A stretch of 64,000 nt of DNA from Paracoccus mutanolyticus (GCF_003285265.1 NZ_CP030239.1:1550001-1614000), one strand, 5' to 3'. Positions 1 to 10,582 are shown, numbered from the stretch's first letter. The notes: a model not told the origin generated them from the letters alone. Translations and numbers: made by a program.

Positions 1-463
1 GGCGGCCAGGGCGGCGTGGACTCCTCGTCCAGGGCGACCAGCCGGGCGGGGTCGCCAGGGTCCACGGCGGCCTGCCGGTCGATCATCGCGCGCAGCCGGC
101 CGACCTCGGCGGGACCGGCCATGCGGGTGGCGATGCGCACGATGTCGGCCTCGGTCGCCTCGCGGATGAAGCGGGTGTCGAGCACCCAGTCCATGTTGAT
201 GCGCGTGACGAAGGTGCCGCGCTGGGGCCGCACCTCCAGCAGGCCCTCGGCGGCCAGACGGATGAAGGCCTCGCGCACGGGCTGGCGCGACAGGTCGTAC
301 TGGTCGGCGATGTCCTGTTCCGACAGCCGCATGCCGGGCCGCAGGTCGCCGGTCACGATCCGGCGGCGCAGCAGGGCATGCATCTGGGCCGCCGCCGGCA
401 GGTCTGGGTCGGCGCGGGGCAGGCCGGCTGGGGCCGCTGGTCGGTGTGTAACGCTGCCTTCAT
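1..463 (-). CDS. GntR/FadR-type transcriptional regulator (partial, frameshifted)
   Basis: The product has an N-terminal winged helix-turn-helix with GntR features (the stretch LSEQDIADQYDLSRQPVREA), followed by the start of an FCD-type helical ligand domain that runs off the left edge. The start at 463 is supported by an AGGAGG ribosome binding site five bases upstream. The first 13-18 codons and the DNA-binding domain are in different frames, and one base is missing near 410-430. It lies downstream of galM in the same direction, so it probably regulates the sugar operon as a local repressor. The ligand is unknown. Family call is firm, role is inferred. Confidence 0.75.
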
Positions 464-506
464 CGGCCCTCCTGCCCCGGTATTTCGGACGAATGGGGGG
501 CTTGCG

Positions 507-1516
507 TCAACCGCCTCGCACGCGGGCAAAGCCCAGCGTGGTGGTCTGGCGATAAACCTGGCCCATTCCCAGCACGGCCGAAGGATAGTCGGGATGATGC
601 GGGGCATCGGGCCACAGCTGCGATTCGAGCGCGATGCCGGCGTGGGGGCCGTAGACCTGTCCCGACAGGCCGGGCGCACCGGGACGCAGCAGGGCGCCGG
701 CATAGACCTGCAGGCCCGGCTCGGTCGAATCGATGGTCATTTGCAGTGACCGGGCGCGCAGGGTGGCGGCGCGGCGCGGCGCCATCGTCCGCCGCGTGCC
801 CAGGCACAGGTTATGGTCGATCAGCGGGCCCTGAAGCCGGTCGCCCAGCCGCGCGGGCTGGCGGAAATCCAGATGCGTGCCCTGCACCGGGGCGGGCGGG
901 CCCAGCGGGATCAGGTCGTCGTCCACCGGCAGATAGGTGTCGGCGGGGACGGTCAGCCGGTGATCGGCGACGGTCGGGCGGCCGTCCAGATTGAAGTAGC
1001 TGTGCTGGGCGAAGTTGCAGAACGTGTCCTCGGTCGCGCCGGCGAGGATGGCGATGCGCAAGGCCGGGCCGGGCAGCAGGTGATAGGTCACCCGCACCAG
1101 CAGCGCGCCGGGAAAGCCCATGTGCCCGTCCGGCAGGCGGTCCGACAGGGCCACGAAATCCGGCCCCTGGTCGGCGATGATCCAGTTGCGCTGTCCGGTC
1201 CCGTCCGAGCCCCCGTGCAGCGTCGTGCGGCCGCGTTCGTTGCGGTCCAGCGTCAGCGCCTTGCCGTCCAGCACCGCCCGGCCCCCCGCGATGCGGTTGG
1301 CGCAGCGCCCGACGATGGCGCCGAAATAGCGGCCTTCGGCCAGGTAGGGGGCCAGTTCGGGAAAGCCCAAGACCAGCGGCTGGGCGATACCGTCCAGCCG
1401 CAGATCCTGCAGCGAGGCGCCCCAGGTGATGCCGAGGCCGTCAGCCCATGCGCGGACAGCGTGACGCGCCGGACGGGGCGGCCGTCGGGCAGGGTGCCGA
1501 AGTCCGTGGCGGTCAT
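507..1516 (-). CDS. galM: Aldose 1-epimerase (mutarotase), one frameshift
   Basis: This enzyme interconverts alpha and beta anomers of galactose, supplying the beta anomer to the dehydrogenase encoded upstream. The GalM fold is recognisable from the catalytic histidine motif QHSYFNLDG and the C-terminal glutamate motif ALESQLWPDAPHHPDYP. Codons 1-25 (from ATG 1516, MTATDFGTLPDGRPVRRV) and the rest are in different frames. Adding one base near 1440 gives 336 residues, the usual family length. The start overlaps the lactonase stop by four bases (ATGA), indicating translational coupling. Confidence 0.88.
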
Positions 1517-2354
1517 GGCCTGACCCGGGGCTCGGCCAGGCCGCGGGCGCCGTCGGGCAGGACCAGCCAGGTGCGGCCGTCCTGTGCGCCGTCCAGCCCC
1601 TCGGCCGCGCTGGTCACCAGGATGCGGTCCAGGTTTTCCCCGATGAAGGCCGGGCAGCTGACCTGGGCCGAGGGCAGGGTGACGCTGTCGATCTGGGTGC
1701 CGTCGGGCGCGTGGCAGACCAGCGTGCCGCTGCCCCAGCGCGCGTTCCAGAAATTGCCGCGCGCGTCGGTCACCGCGCCGTCCGGGTGCTGGTCGGTGCC
1801 GGTCAGGTCCAGATAGATGGCAGGCTCGCCCACCGGCCAGCCGCGGGCGTCCAGCGGCTGGCGCCAGACGATCTGGCGCGCGGTGTCGGCGAAATAGGCG
1901 TGCCGCCCGGCGGGATCGAAGCGATGGCGTTGGGGTGTCCATGCCGTCGCAACCGCTCCTGCCGGCCGTCGAACCTGCGATGGCTCGCGCCCGCGCCGGG
2001 GCTGGCGTCCAGCCCCATCGTGCCGATCCAGAAGCCGCCCCAGGGATCGGCCCGCCCGTCGTTCGAGCGGTTGCCGGGCCTGTCCGCTTCCAGCGCGACC
2101 AGCGGCTCGCGCGCGCCGCTGCCCAGGTGAAAGCGGAAAAGCGCGCTGGCGCTGGCGATCAGCAGGCTGTCGCGGTCGATCCAGCCCGCGGCCGAGACGG
2201 GCTCGTCGAACTGCCAGGACAGTTCGCGCCCCTGATGCCGGCTCAGCAGGCGCTTGCCCAGGATGTCGAACCAGAAGGCCTGGCCGCGTTCGGGGTGCCA
2301 CAGCGCGCCTTCCCCCAGGGTGCAGATGCGCGGATCGAAGAGCGTATGTCTCAT
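1513..2354 (-). CDS. SMP-30/gluconolactonase family lactonase, one frameshift
   Basis: This is a six-bladed beta-propeller lactonase expected to open galactono-1,5- or 1,4-lactone to galactonate. Metal-ligand features are visible: Glu in LGEGALWHP near residue 17, Asn in HPNAIA, and Asp in HPDGAVTD. The frame breaks at about 1921, where ATCGC is followed directly by TTCGATCCC. One added base gives IAFDPAGRHAYF and a 280-residue protein. It sits between dgoA and galM with four-base overlaps at both ends, which matches the second step of the De Ley-Doudoroff route. Confidence 0.88.
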
Positions 2355-2953
2355 GCCAGGGATCGCAGCGCCGAAACCATCTCGCGCGCGCGCGCGCCCA
2401 CGTCCTCGGGGCTGTCGCCGGGCCGGTAAAGCGAGGTGCCGATGCCAAAGCCCTGGGCGCCGGCGGCGAACCAGTCGGCAAAGTTCTGCGGCCCGACGCC
2501 CCCCACGGCATAGACCGGGATTTCGGGCGGCAGGACGGCGCGCAGGGCCTGCAGCAGGCCGGGCCCCGCCTGGCCTGCGGGAAACAGCTTCAGCCCGGTC
2601 GCGCCGGCGGCGATGGCGCGGAAACACTCGGTGGCGGTAAAGACGCCCGGATAGCTTTCCAGCCCCAGCCGGCGGGTTTCGCGGATCACCTCGGGGTTCA
2701 TGTCCGGGGACACGATCATCCGCCCGCCCGCGTCCGCGACACGGCCCACGTCCGGCAGGCTCAGCACGGTGCCCGCGCCCACGGTGGCCTGGCCGCCGAA
2801 GCGGGTGGCCATCAGCCGGATGCTTTCCAGCGGATCGGGCGAGTTCAGCGGCACCTCCATCCGGTCGATGCCGGCCTCGATCAGGGCGGTGCCCACTGGA
2901 ATGGCCTCGGCCGGGGTCAGGCCGCGCAGGATGGCGATGATGGGTTGGGTCAT
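2351..2953 (-). CDS. dgoA: 2-dehydro-3-deoxy-6-phosphogalactonate aldolase
   Basis: This class I aldolase cleaves KDPGal to pyruvate and glyceraldehyde 3-phosphate. The 200-residue protein is intact and of normal length for the KDPG/KDPGal aldolase family. It has the Glu in MEVPLNSP and the Schiff-base lysine in ATGLKLFPA. The LNSP sequence and the adjacent dgoK favour the galactonate (DgoA) over the gluconate (Eda) enzyme. It overlaps the lactonase start by four bases and the dgoK stop by four bases. Confidence 0.92.
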   Translation of the reverse strand: MTQPIIAILRGLTPAEAIPVGTALIEAGIDRMEVPLNSPDPLESIRLMATRFGGQATVGAGTVLSLPDVGRVADAGGRMIVSPDMNPEVIRETRRLGLESYPGVFTATECFRAIAAGATGLKLFPAGQAGPGLLQALRAVLPPEIPVYAVGGVGPQNFADWFAAGAQGFGIGTSLYRPGDSPEDVGARAREMVSALRSLA

Positions 2954-3849
2954 TCGGTCCTCAGCAATGCGGCGGCGGCGGTGGTCAGTCCGGTCAGGAC
3001 CAGGGCCGAGCCGTCCTTTTGGTAGGCGTCGGCACCCCGCTGCGTCAATGCCCCTGCGTAAAGCCCGGCCAGCCCCTCGGCGCCGATCACCGCCACGCGG
3101 GCGCCCTGCCACAGGGGCCGCGCCGCCGCGATCTCGGCCCCGATCAGCAGGGCGGACAGCCGCCCGGCCGCCGCCTCGGGCGAAAGCCCGTCCAGCAGCG
3201 CGGCCGCCCGCAGCGGAAACAGCCCCGCCTGCGCAAGTCCGGGGTCGGCTGCGACCTCGGCCAGCGTCCGGTGAAAGGCGGCCGCATCCGCCGCGGCCTC
3301 GCCGATGGTCAGGCGCAGGACGGACTGGCGCGACAGCAGGGCGTAAAGCTCTCCGGTCATGAAGGTGCGAAAGGCGGTGACGCGGCCGCCTTCGACGCGG
3401 ACCCATTTGCAATGCGTGCCGGGAAGGCACAGCGTGCCCGCGAAATCCGGGGTCTCGGCCAGGAAACCGGCGATCTGGGTTTCCTCGCCCCGCATCACGT
3501 CGGGGGGATCGGACTGCATCAGCCCGGGCAGGATATGGACGTCCAGCCGCGCGTCCCGCACGGGCGGCCGTGTGGCGCGCAAGGGATCGAGGGGCGTGCA
3601 GGGGACGGCGCGATATTCGGCCTCGGCCCAGCCGGTGCGGGCCCCGACCATGCCGCAGGCGATGACCGGGGGGGCGCCATCGAGCCAGTCGCCGGCCAGC
3701 TCCAGCAGCGCGGGCTCGAACCCGTCCGGGGTCAGCGCGCCCATGCCCTTGTCCGAGGCGCGGGCCTCCAGCACCTGCCCGCCCGCCATGGCCCAGGCGC
3801 GCAGCCGGCTGGTGCCCCAGTCCACCGCGATCCAGTCGGGCCTTACCAT
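2950..3849 (-). CDS. dgoK: 2-dehydro-3-deoxygalactonokinase
   Basis: This kinase phosphorylates 2-keto-3-deoxygalactonate at C6. The protein is intact at 299 residues, as usual for DgoK. The ASKHA-like phosphate loop VDWGTSRLRAW is near residue 10 and a GTHCKWV motif is near residue 143. The ATG overlaps the end of the dehydrogenase gene (ATGGTAA), and the stop overlaps dgoA, so the two final steps of galactonate breakdown are tightly coupled. Confidence 0.92.
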   Translation of the reverse strand: MVRPDWIAVDWGTSRLRAWAMAGGQVLEARASDKGMGALTPDGFEPALLELAGDWLDGAPPVIACGMVGARTGWAEAEYRAVPCTPLDPLRATRPPVRDARLDVHILPGLMQSDPPDVMRGEETQIAGFLAETPDFAGTLCLPGTHCKWVRVEGGRVTAFRTFMTGELYALLSRQSVLRLTIGEAAADAAAFHRTLAEVAADPGLAQAGLFPLRAAALLDGLSPEAAAGRLSALLIGAEIAAARPLWQGARVAVIGAEGLAGLYAGALTQRGADAYQKDGSALVLTGLTTAAAALLRTE

Positions 3850-4774
3850 GCGAAGGCTTCGGTCTGGATGCGCCGGCCCAGCATCATCGCATCCGCGACG
3901 TGGCGGAAAGGGGCCAGGTCCACCTCGCTGGTGCCGCGCTGGATCAGCTGAGCAAAGCGGGCATAGATGCGGTCGTATTCCCCCGACAGAGAGCTTTCGC
4001 TGGCGATGGCCCGGCCCTCGATCAGCACGGTCGCGCCGCCCTGGGACAGGTCCAGCCGGCCCCGGTCGGTGTCGATCTGCATGTCCCAGGTCTGCGGCCC
4101 GGTTTCGCGGAAATCGAAGTCCAGGTCCACGGGCGCGCCTTCCTCGGTCAGCATGGTCAGCTGCGCGGCGATGGGCGTGTCGCGGTTTTCGGGAAATTCC
4201 AGCGTGGCCGCGGTGGTGTAAAGCGCCACGGGCAGGATGTGGGTCAGGATGGAATAGGCGTTGATGCCGGGGTCGAATACGCCGGTGCCGCCGGGGGCAA
4301 AGATCCAGTCCTGGCCCGGGTGCCAGCGCCGCACGTCCTCGCGCCAGGTGACGGTGATGCGGGTGATCCGCTTGTCCGCCAGCCAGGCCTTGGCGCCCGG
4401 TTTCCCGGCGCGAACTGGCTGTGCCAGGCGGCGAACAGCACCCGGCCCTGGTCGCGGGCGATCCTTTGCAGGGTCATCACCTCGCTGACCGTGGTGCCGG
4501 GCGGCTTTTCCAGCAGGACGTGCTTGCCCGCCAGCAGGGCTTGCCGCGCCACGGCAAAGCGGACCTGCGGCGGCGTGCACAGCGACACCGCCTGCACCCG
4601 GGGGCTTTGGCGCAGCAGGGCGCCGATCTCGGGATAGGCAGTCAGCCCCTCGGGTCGGGCGACGGGGTCGACCACGGCAGCCAGATTGAACACGGGCGAG
4701 GCGTCCAGCGCCGCGCGATGCTGGTCCCGGGCGATCTTGCCGAAACCGATGATGGCCAGATCAATGGCTGTCAC
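3843..4774 (-). CDS. Gfo/Idh/MocA family sugar dehydrogenase, probable D-galactose 1-dehydrogenase, one frameshift
   Basis: This is an NAD(P)-dependent oxidoreductase with a Rossmann motif IIGFGKIARDQH at the N-terminus and the conserved EKPPG sequence near residue 91. It resembles the alphaproteobacterial galactose dehydrogenases that also accept L-arabinose. The start is GTG at 4774, overlapping the dehydratase stop. The frame breaks near 4410 after HSQFAPG, and one added base gives 310 residues. Context (mutarotase, lactonase, KDPGal enzymes) supports galactose as the substrate. L-arabinose or D-fucose oxidation is also possible. Confidence 0.85.
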
Positions 4775-6499
4775 GTCCCACCTCGCGTCCGCGGCATCCT
4801 TTCAGGAAATCGAAATCGGCGCCGGTGTCGGCCCCCTCGACATGATCGTGGAACATGCGGGCGTAGCCGCTGGCGGGCGGGGCCACGGGCGGCACCCATT
4901 CGGCCAGCCGCCGCGCGATCTCCTCGTCGCTCAGGTCCAGGTGCAGGCGCCGGTTCGGCACGTCCAGTTCGATGAAATCGCCGGTCCGCACGATGGCCAG
5001 CGGCCCGCCCCGCGCCGCCTCGGGCGAGGTGTGCAGGACGACCGTGCCATAGGCGGTGCCCGACATGCGCGCGTCGCTGATCCGCACCATGTCGGTGATG
5101 CCCTTTTTCAGCACCTTGGGCGGCAGGCCCATGTTGCCGACCTCGGCCATGCCGGGATAGCCCTTGGGACCGCAGTATTTCATCACCATGACGCAGGTCT
5201 CGTCGATCTCCAGCGCATCGTCGTTGATCCGCGCCTTGTAGTCGTCGATGTCCTCGAACACGACCGCCCGGCCGCGATGGCGCAGCAGGTGGGGGCTTGC
5301 GGCCGAAGGCTTCAGCACCGTGCCGCCCGGCGCCAGGTTCCCGCGCAGCGACGTCCGATGCTAACCTCGTAAGCACTGGTGGAGAGTATGTATATACCTT
5401 CCCATTCGACCTTCCCAAATATCATGACCTCGTCCCAGATCTGCGACTGCATTACAACTCGTCCCGGCAGGACGCCGCATCGCCCAGGCGGTTCCGCAAC
5501 ATCGGGCAGGCCGCCGGCATAGAAGAATTCCTCCATCAGGTACTGGCCCGAAGGCATCAGGTTCACGATGGTCGGAATGTCGCGGCCGCAGCGGTCCCAA
5601 TCGTCCAGCGTCAGGTCGACGCCGACCCGGCCCGCCAGCGCCAGCAGGTGGATCACCGCGTTGGTCGACCCGCCGATGGCGCCATTGCAGCGGATCGCGT
5701 TCTCGAACGCCTGCCTGGTCAGGATGTCGCTGGGCTTCAGGTCGTCCTTGACCATCTGCACGATGCGCCGGCCGGTCAGCTGCGCCATCACGCGGCGGCG
5801 CGAGTCCACCGCCGGGATCGCGGCATTGCCGGACAGCGCCATGCCCAATGCCTCGGCCATGCTGGCCATGGTGCTGGCGGTGCCCATGGTGTTGCAGGTG
5901 CCCGAGGACCGGCTCATCGCCTGTTCGGCGTCCAGGAAGTCCTCCTGCGTCATCTCTCCGGCCTTCACGGCCTCGGAGAACTTCCACAGATGCGTGCCGG
6001 AGCCAGTGCGCTCGCCCCGGAACCAGCCGTTCAGCATCGGGCCCCCGGTCACGACGATGGACGGAATGTCGGTCGAGGCCGCGCCCATCAGCAGGCTGGG
6101 CGTGGTCTTGTCGCAGCCGACCAGCAGCACGGCCCCGTCGATGGGCTGGCCGCGCATCGCCTCCTCGACCGCCATGGCGGCGAGGTTGCGATACATCATC
6201 GCGGTCGGCCGATAGGTGTTCTCGGAGGCCGAAAACACCGGCACTTCGACCGGAAAGCCGCCGGCCTCCCAGACGCCGGCCTTCACCTTTTCGGCCAGCT
6301 CGCGCAGGTGGCCGTTGCAGGGCGTCAGGTCCGACCAGGTGTTCAGGATGCCGATGACGGGCCGGCCGTCGAACAGGTCATGCGGATAACCCTGATTCTT
6401 CAGCCAGCCGCGGTGATAGATGGTGTCGCGCGAATTGCCGCCATACCAGTGCTGCGACCGCAGCGTGCGCGGCCATTCGGCGGGTTTGAAGGTGGTCAT
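4761..6499 (-). pseudogene. IlvD/Edd-family sugar-acid dehydratase (galactonate or L-arabonate), interrupted
   Basis: The N-terminal part (6499 to about 5500) carries IlvD/Edd hallmarks: LVGCDKTTPSLLMGA and RSSGTCNTMGTASTM, whose cysteines ligate the Fe-S cluster, and the CNGAIGGSTNA motif. The C-terminal part (about 5348 to 4761) restarts at RGNLAPGGTVLKPSAA and ends with the family's RMSGTAYGTVVLH. Between them roughly 50 codons are replaced by about 100 bp of foreign, AT-richer DNA, with frame changes. In this operon the enzyme should convert galactonate to 2-keto-3-deoxygalactonate. The family also covers arabonate and xylonate dehydratases, so substrate is inferred from neighbours. Confidence 0.85.
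5352..5455. other. Foreign AT-richer segment inside the dehydratase gene
   Basis: This stretch is close to 47% GC in a region near 69% GC. It interrupts an otherwise normal IlvD/Edd dehydratase. On the plus strand it reads open as GGEYVYTFPFDLPKYHDLVP followed by DLRLHYNSS. That resembles the start of SpvB/Rhs/teneurin-type repeat proteins (IP-x-LP ... P-x-L-x-L-x-YNS). The native coding between flanks is missing, so it replaces rather than simply inserts. Assignment to the Rhs family is a pattern match, not a certainty. Confidence 0.5.
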
Positions 6500-7683
6500 G
6501 CTTTGCTCTTGTTCGAGACGTCGAAGATCACGGCGGCCATCAGCACCAGGCCCTTGATGACCTGCTGATAGTCGATGCCGATGCCCAGGATGGACATGCC
6601 GTTGTTCATCACGCCCATGATGAAGGCGCCGACGACGGCGCCGATCACGGTGCCGACGCCCCCGGCCATGGACGCGCCGCCGATGAAGACGGCCGCGATC
6701 ACGTCCAGTTCGAACCCGACCCCGGCCTTGGGCGTGGCCGAGTTCAGCCGCGCCGAGACGACCATCCCCGCTAAGGCCGCCAGCATCCCCATGTTGACGA
6801 AGGTCAGGAACACCACCCGTTCCGAGTTGATGCCCGACAGTTTCGCCGCCTTGGCATTGCCGCCGATGGCATAGATGCGCCGCCCGATGGTGGTGCGTTC
6901 GGAAATGAAGGCGTAAAGCGCGACCAGGATCGCCATGACCATGAAGACGTTGGGCAGCCCGCGGAAATTCGCCAGGGCCCAGGTCATCCAGACCAGCGCC
7001 AGAAAGATCAGCGCGTTCTTGGCCGCGAAGAAGGCAAAGGGCTCGTCCGCGATGCCCACGGCCTCTTCGCGCTTGCGGGCGCGGATCTGCAGCCACAGGA
7101 TGGCGATGGCCGCGCCCCAGCCCAGGACCAGCGACAGGGTGTTGGGCTTGTCCGGTCCGAACAGGTCCGGGATGAAGCCCGAGGCGATCATCTGGAATTC
7201 GCGCGGGAAGGGGCCGATGCTTTGCCCCTGCAGGATCCACATGGTCAGGCCCCGGAACACCAGCATCCCCGCCAGGGTGACGATGAAGCTGGGGATCTTC
7301 CAATAGGCGATCCAATAGCCCTGCGCCGCGCCGATCAGCGCCCCCGCGACCAGCGACAGCACCACCACCAGCGGGATGGGCAGGCCCATGCGCACGATCA
7401 TCAGCGCGGCAAGCGCGCCCACGAAGGCCGCGACGGACCCCACCGACAGGTCGATGTGGCCCGCGACGATGATCAGCAGCATGCCGACCGCCATGATGAC
7501 GATGTGGCTGTTCTGCAGGAACAGGTTCGTCAGGTTGACCGGGCGGAACAGGATGCCGCCCGTGACGATCTGAAAGAACGCCATGATGATGATCAGCGCG
7601 AACAGGATGCCGTATTCGCGGATGTTGCGGCGGATGAAGCCGAAGGTATCGCCGCCGGGGCGGGTTTCGATGGTGTCAGACAT
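6496..7683 (-). CDS. gguB: Sugar ABC transporter permease (GguB/XylH type)
   Basis: This is the membrane component of a monosaccharide importer of the ribose/xylose class. It is an intact 395-residue protein with about ten hydrophobic segments and the conserved glycine-rich cytoplasmic loop (FIGGASMAGGVGTVIGAVVG) near residue 330. It lies between the ATPase gene (overlap of 8 bp) and the dehydratase gene (overlap of 4 bp). Partners are the ATPase at 7676-9249 and the ChvE-like binding protein. Gene symbol is by analogy with the Agrobacterium chvE-gguAB locus. Confidence 0.9.
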   Translation of the reverse strand: MSDTIETRPGGDTFGFIRRNIREYGILFALIIIMAFFQIVTGGILFRPVNLTNLFLQNSHIVIMAVGMLLIIVAGHIDLSVGSVAAFVGALAALMIVRMGLPIPLVVVLSLVAGALIGAAQGYWIAYWKIPSFIVTLAGMLVFRGLTMWILQGQSIGPFPREFQMIASGFIPDLFGPDKPNTLSLVLGWGAAIAILWLQIRARKREEAVGIADEPFAFFAAKNALIFLALVWMTWALANFRGLPNVFMVMAILVALYAFISERTTIGRRIYAIGGNAKAAKLSGINSERVVFLTFVNMGMLAALAGMVVSARLNSATPKAGVGFELDVIAAVFIGGASMAGGVGTVIGAVVGAFIMGVMNNGMSILGIGIDYQQVIKGLVLMAAVIFDVSNKSKA

Positions 7684-9249
7684 GGGCGGCCTCGGCCTCG
7701 ATTTCCTCGGGGGTGACGTTTTCCTCGGTCAGGGTGTGGCCCGACGTGATGATGATCTCCATGATGCGTTCCTGGGTCGCCTGGGCGGTGGGCATGTCCC
7801 CCACCAGGCGGCCTTCGTTCATCACGAGGATGCGGTCGGTGATGCCCAGAAGCTCGGGCATTTCCGAGGAGATCACGATGATGGATTTGCCCGCGGCCGC
7901 CAGGTCGCGGATGATGGTATAGATTTCGTATTTGGCGCCGACGTCGATGCCGCGCGTGGGTTCGTCCAGGATCAGGATCTCGGGGCCCGAGAACAGCCAT
8001 TTCGCCAGCACGACCTTCTGCTGGTTGCCGCCCGACAGGTTCACCGTCGCCTGGTCGATGGAGGACGACCGGATGTTGATCTGCTTGCGATAGTCGCGCG
8101 CGACCTGGCCTTCCTTGTGGCGGTCGATGACGCCCTTCGGGGCGACGCCGCGCAGGTTCGCCAGCGGGATGTTGCGGCGGATCGTGTCGATCAGCACCAG
8201 GCCCAGCGACTTGCGGTCCTCGGTCACATAGGCCAGGCCCGCCTTGATGGCCTTGGGCACGGTGGACAGGTCCACGGGCTTGCCGTGGATGGACACGCTG
8301 CCCGATTTCCACGCGCCCATGCTGCGGCCGAAGATCGACATGGCCAGTTCGGTGCGGCCCGCGCCGATCAGCCCGGCGATGCCCAGCACCTCGCCCCGCC
8401 GCAGGTCGAAGCTGGCGCGGTCGACCATCAGCCGGCCCTCGCGCGCGGGATCGGCCACGGTCCAGTCGCGGACCTGCATCACCACCTCGCCGACCTTCGG
8501 TTCGCGGGGGGGATAGCGGTCGTTCATCGACCGGCCCACCATGTCCTTGATGATCTGCGCCTCGGGGACCATGCCGTCGTGATGGGCCACGGTCGCGCCG
8601 TCGCGCAGCACGGTGATGCTGTCGCAGACCTGCGAAATCTCGTTCAGCTGTGCGAGATCAGGATCGCCGTCATGCCCTGGTCGCGAAAGCTGGCCAGCAG
8701 GCGCAGCAGCGCATCGCTGTCGTTTTCGTTCAGCGAACTGGTCGGTTCGTCCAGGATCAGCAGATCGACCTTTTTCGACAGCGCCTTGGCGATTTCCACC
8801 AGCTGCTGCTTGCCCATGCCCAGCTCGCCCACCCGGGTTTCGGGGCTTTCGCGCAGGCCGACCTTGGCCAGCAGCTCGGCGGTGCGGCGGTTCGTCTCGT
8901 GCCGGTCGATCACGCCGCGCGTCGCGATCTCGTTGCCCAGGAAGATGTTCTCGGCCATCGTCATCTGCGGCACCAGCGCCAGTTCCTGGTGGATGATGAC
9001 GATGCCCTGCGCCTCGCTGTCGGGGATGCCGCGAAAGGCGACGGGCTTGCCGTTGTACAGGATCTCGCCGTCGTAGGTGCCGTGCGGATAGACCCCGGAC
9101 AGCACCTTCATCAGCGTGGACTTGCCGGCGCCGTTCTCGCCGCACAGCGCCCGGATCTCGCCCCGGCGGACGGTCATGTTGACGTTGTCGAGGGCTTTCA
9201 CCCCGGGAAATTCCTTGGTGATGCCCCGCATTTCCAGAATGGCGTCCAT
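7676..9249 (-). CDS. gguA: Sugar ABC transporter ATP-binding protein (two ABC domains), one frameshift
   Basis: This is a tandem ABC ATPase of the RbsA/XylG/GguA type. The first domain has Walker [10 protein letters not shown] and Walker [12 protein letters not shown]. The second has the typical degenerate Walker [10 protein letters not shown], signature LSGGNQQK and Walker [12 protein letters not shown]. The frame breaks near 8650: the sequence has TCGCACAGCTGAAC where the family needs TCGCACAAGCTGAAC (ISHKLNE), so one A is missing. Restored length is 524 residues. A strong hairpin separates it from chvE upstream. Confidence 0.9.
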
Positions 9250-9268
9250 CGCTTCCCCCTTCGCGATG

Positions 9269-9300
9269 GGGATGCCGCCGCGACCTGGCGGCGGCATCCC
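9269..9300 (-). promoter_or_regulatory. Intercistronic hairpin between chvE and gguA
   Basis: A perfect 12-bp stem (GGGATGCCGCCG pairing with CGGCGGCATCCC) encloses an 8-base loop, immediately downstream of the chvE stop and upstream of the gguA start. There is no U-tract. In binding-protein transport operons such stems usually protect the upstream message or attenuate read-through, giving more binding protein than ATPase. That role is inferred. Confidence 0.6.
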
Positions 9301-9306
9301 GGTTTG

Positions 9307-10371
9307 TCACTTGATCTGGTCTTCGGTGTAGTAGCCCGAGCCGACCAGAACCTCCTTGAGGTTCTTCTCGGTCACGGCGACCGGCTCCAGCAGGTAGGAC
9401 GGGACCACCTTGACGCCGTTGTTGTAGGTCTCGGTGTCGTTCACCTGCGGCTCTTCGCCCTTCATCATGGCGTCGACCATGCTGACGGTGACCTTGGCCA
9501 GTTCTCGGGTGTCCTTGAAGATGGTCGAATACTGTTCGCCCGCCAGGATCGACTTGACCGACTGGACTTCGGCGTCCTGGCCGGTGACGATCGGCATCTT
9601 CAGGTCGCCCGAGCCATAACCCACACCCTTGAGCGAGGACAGGATGCCGATGGAGAGCCCGTCATAGGGCGAAAGCACCCCGTTCACCTGCTTGTCGGTG
9701 TAGTTCGCCGACAGGATGTTATCCATGCGCGACTGGGCGGTGGCCGGATCCCAGCGCAGGGTGCCGACCTTGTCCATGCCCATCTGCCCCGAGGGGATCA
9801 CGATCGAGCCGTCGTCGATCATCGGTTGCAGGACCGACATGGCGCCGTCGTAGAAGAAGAAGGCGTTGTTGTCGTCGGGCGAGCCGCCGAACAGCTCGAC
9901 GTTCCAGGGCTTGACGTCCGGGAAGCGCTCCTTGAGTCCTTCGACCAGGGTATTGGCCTGCTCGACGCCCACCTTGAAGTTGTCGAAGGTCGCGTAATAG
10001 TCGATGTCGGGCGTGTCGCGGATCAGCCGGTCATAGGCGATCACCTTGATGTCCGAGGCCTTGGCATTGGCCAGCGCGTTCGACAGCGTGGTGCCGTCGA
10101 TGGCCGCGATCACCAGCACGTTCACGCCCTTGGTGATCATGTTCTCGATCTGGGCCAGCTGGTTCGGGATGTCGTCGTCGGCATATTGCAGGTCGGTCTG
10201 ATAGCCCGCGTCCTGGAACTGCTTGACCATGTTGTTGCCGTCGTCGATCCAGCGCGCCGAGGTCTTGGTCGGCATCGAGATCCCGACCATGCCTTCGGCC
10301 GCCGCGATCCCGGGCAGCGAAAGCGCCAGGACCGAAGCCGTGGCGACAGCAAGTTTCCTAAGATTGAACAT
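9307..10371 (-). CDS. chvE: Periplasmic galactose/multiple-sugar binding protein
   Basis: This is the solute-binding component of the importer, intact at 354 residues. A clear Sec signal peptide spans residues 1-25 (hydrophobic core [17 protein letters not shown] cleavage region). The mature part is a type I periplasmic binding fold of the xylose/galactose group, with [13 protein letters not shown] near the start. It is the first gene of the minus-strand operon, preceded by a promoter region shared with a divergent LysR gene. The ChvE/GbpR pairing known from Agrobacterium and Azospirillum supports the name. Confidence 0.9.
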   Translation of the reverse strand: MFNLRKLAVATASVLALSLPGIAAAEGMVGISMPTKTSARWIDDGNNMVKQFQDAGYQTDLQYADDDIPNQLAQIENMITKGVNVLVIAAIDGTTLSNALANAKASDIKVIAYDRLIRDTPDIDYYATFDNFKVGVEQANTLVEGLKERFPDVKPWNVELFGGSPDDNNAFFFYDGAMSVLQPMIDDGSIVIPSGQMGMDKVGTLRWDPATAQSRMDNILSANYTDKQVNGVLSPYDGLSIGILSSLKGVGYGSGDLKMPIVTGQDAEVQSVKSILAGEQYSTIFKDTRELAKVTVSMVDAMMKGEEPQVNDTETYNNGVKVVPSYLLEPVAVTEKNLKEVLVGSGYYTEDQIK

Positions 10372-10513
10372 GTTTTCTCCCGTTCATGGCACGGCAGAAG
10401 CGGGCGCTCGGCGGCGCCTCTTGACCCTCATGCCTGCTTTCCCCCCTTCGCGGGCCGCCTGCGCGATCCGCAGCGAAGGCGGCCATCTCGGCGCGCGCCC
10501 CGCTTGTCTGACA

Positions 10514-10542
10514 GGCTAGACCGCCGCGCTTGCGACCGTCAA
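10514..10542 (-). promoter_or_regulatory. Putative promoter of the galactose operon
   Basis: Read on the minus strand, a TTGACG -35 element (10542-10537) is followed by a 17-bp spacer and a weak CTAGCC -10 element (10519-10514). This lies about 140 bp upstream of the chvE start. The weak -10 fits a promoter that needs an activator. Nothing better is seen in the interval. Confidence 0.4.
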
Positions 10543-10582
10543 TTTCGGTTTGCGCGGCGCGATATACCAGGCATGATATGTC

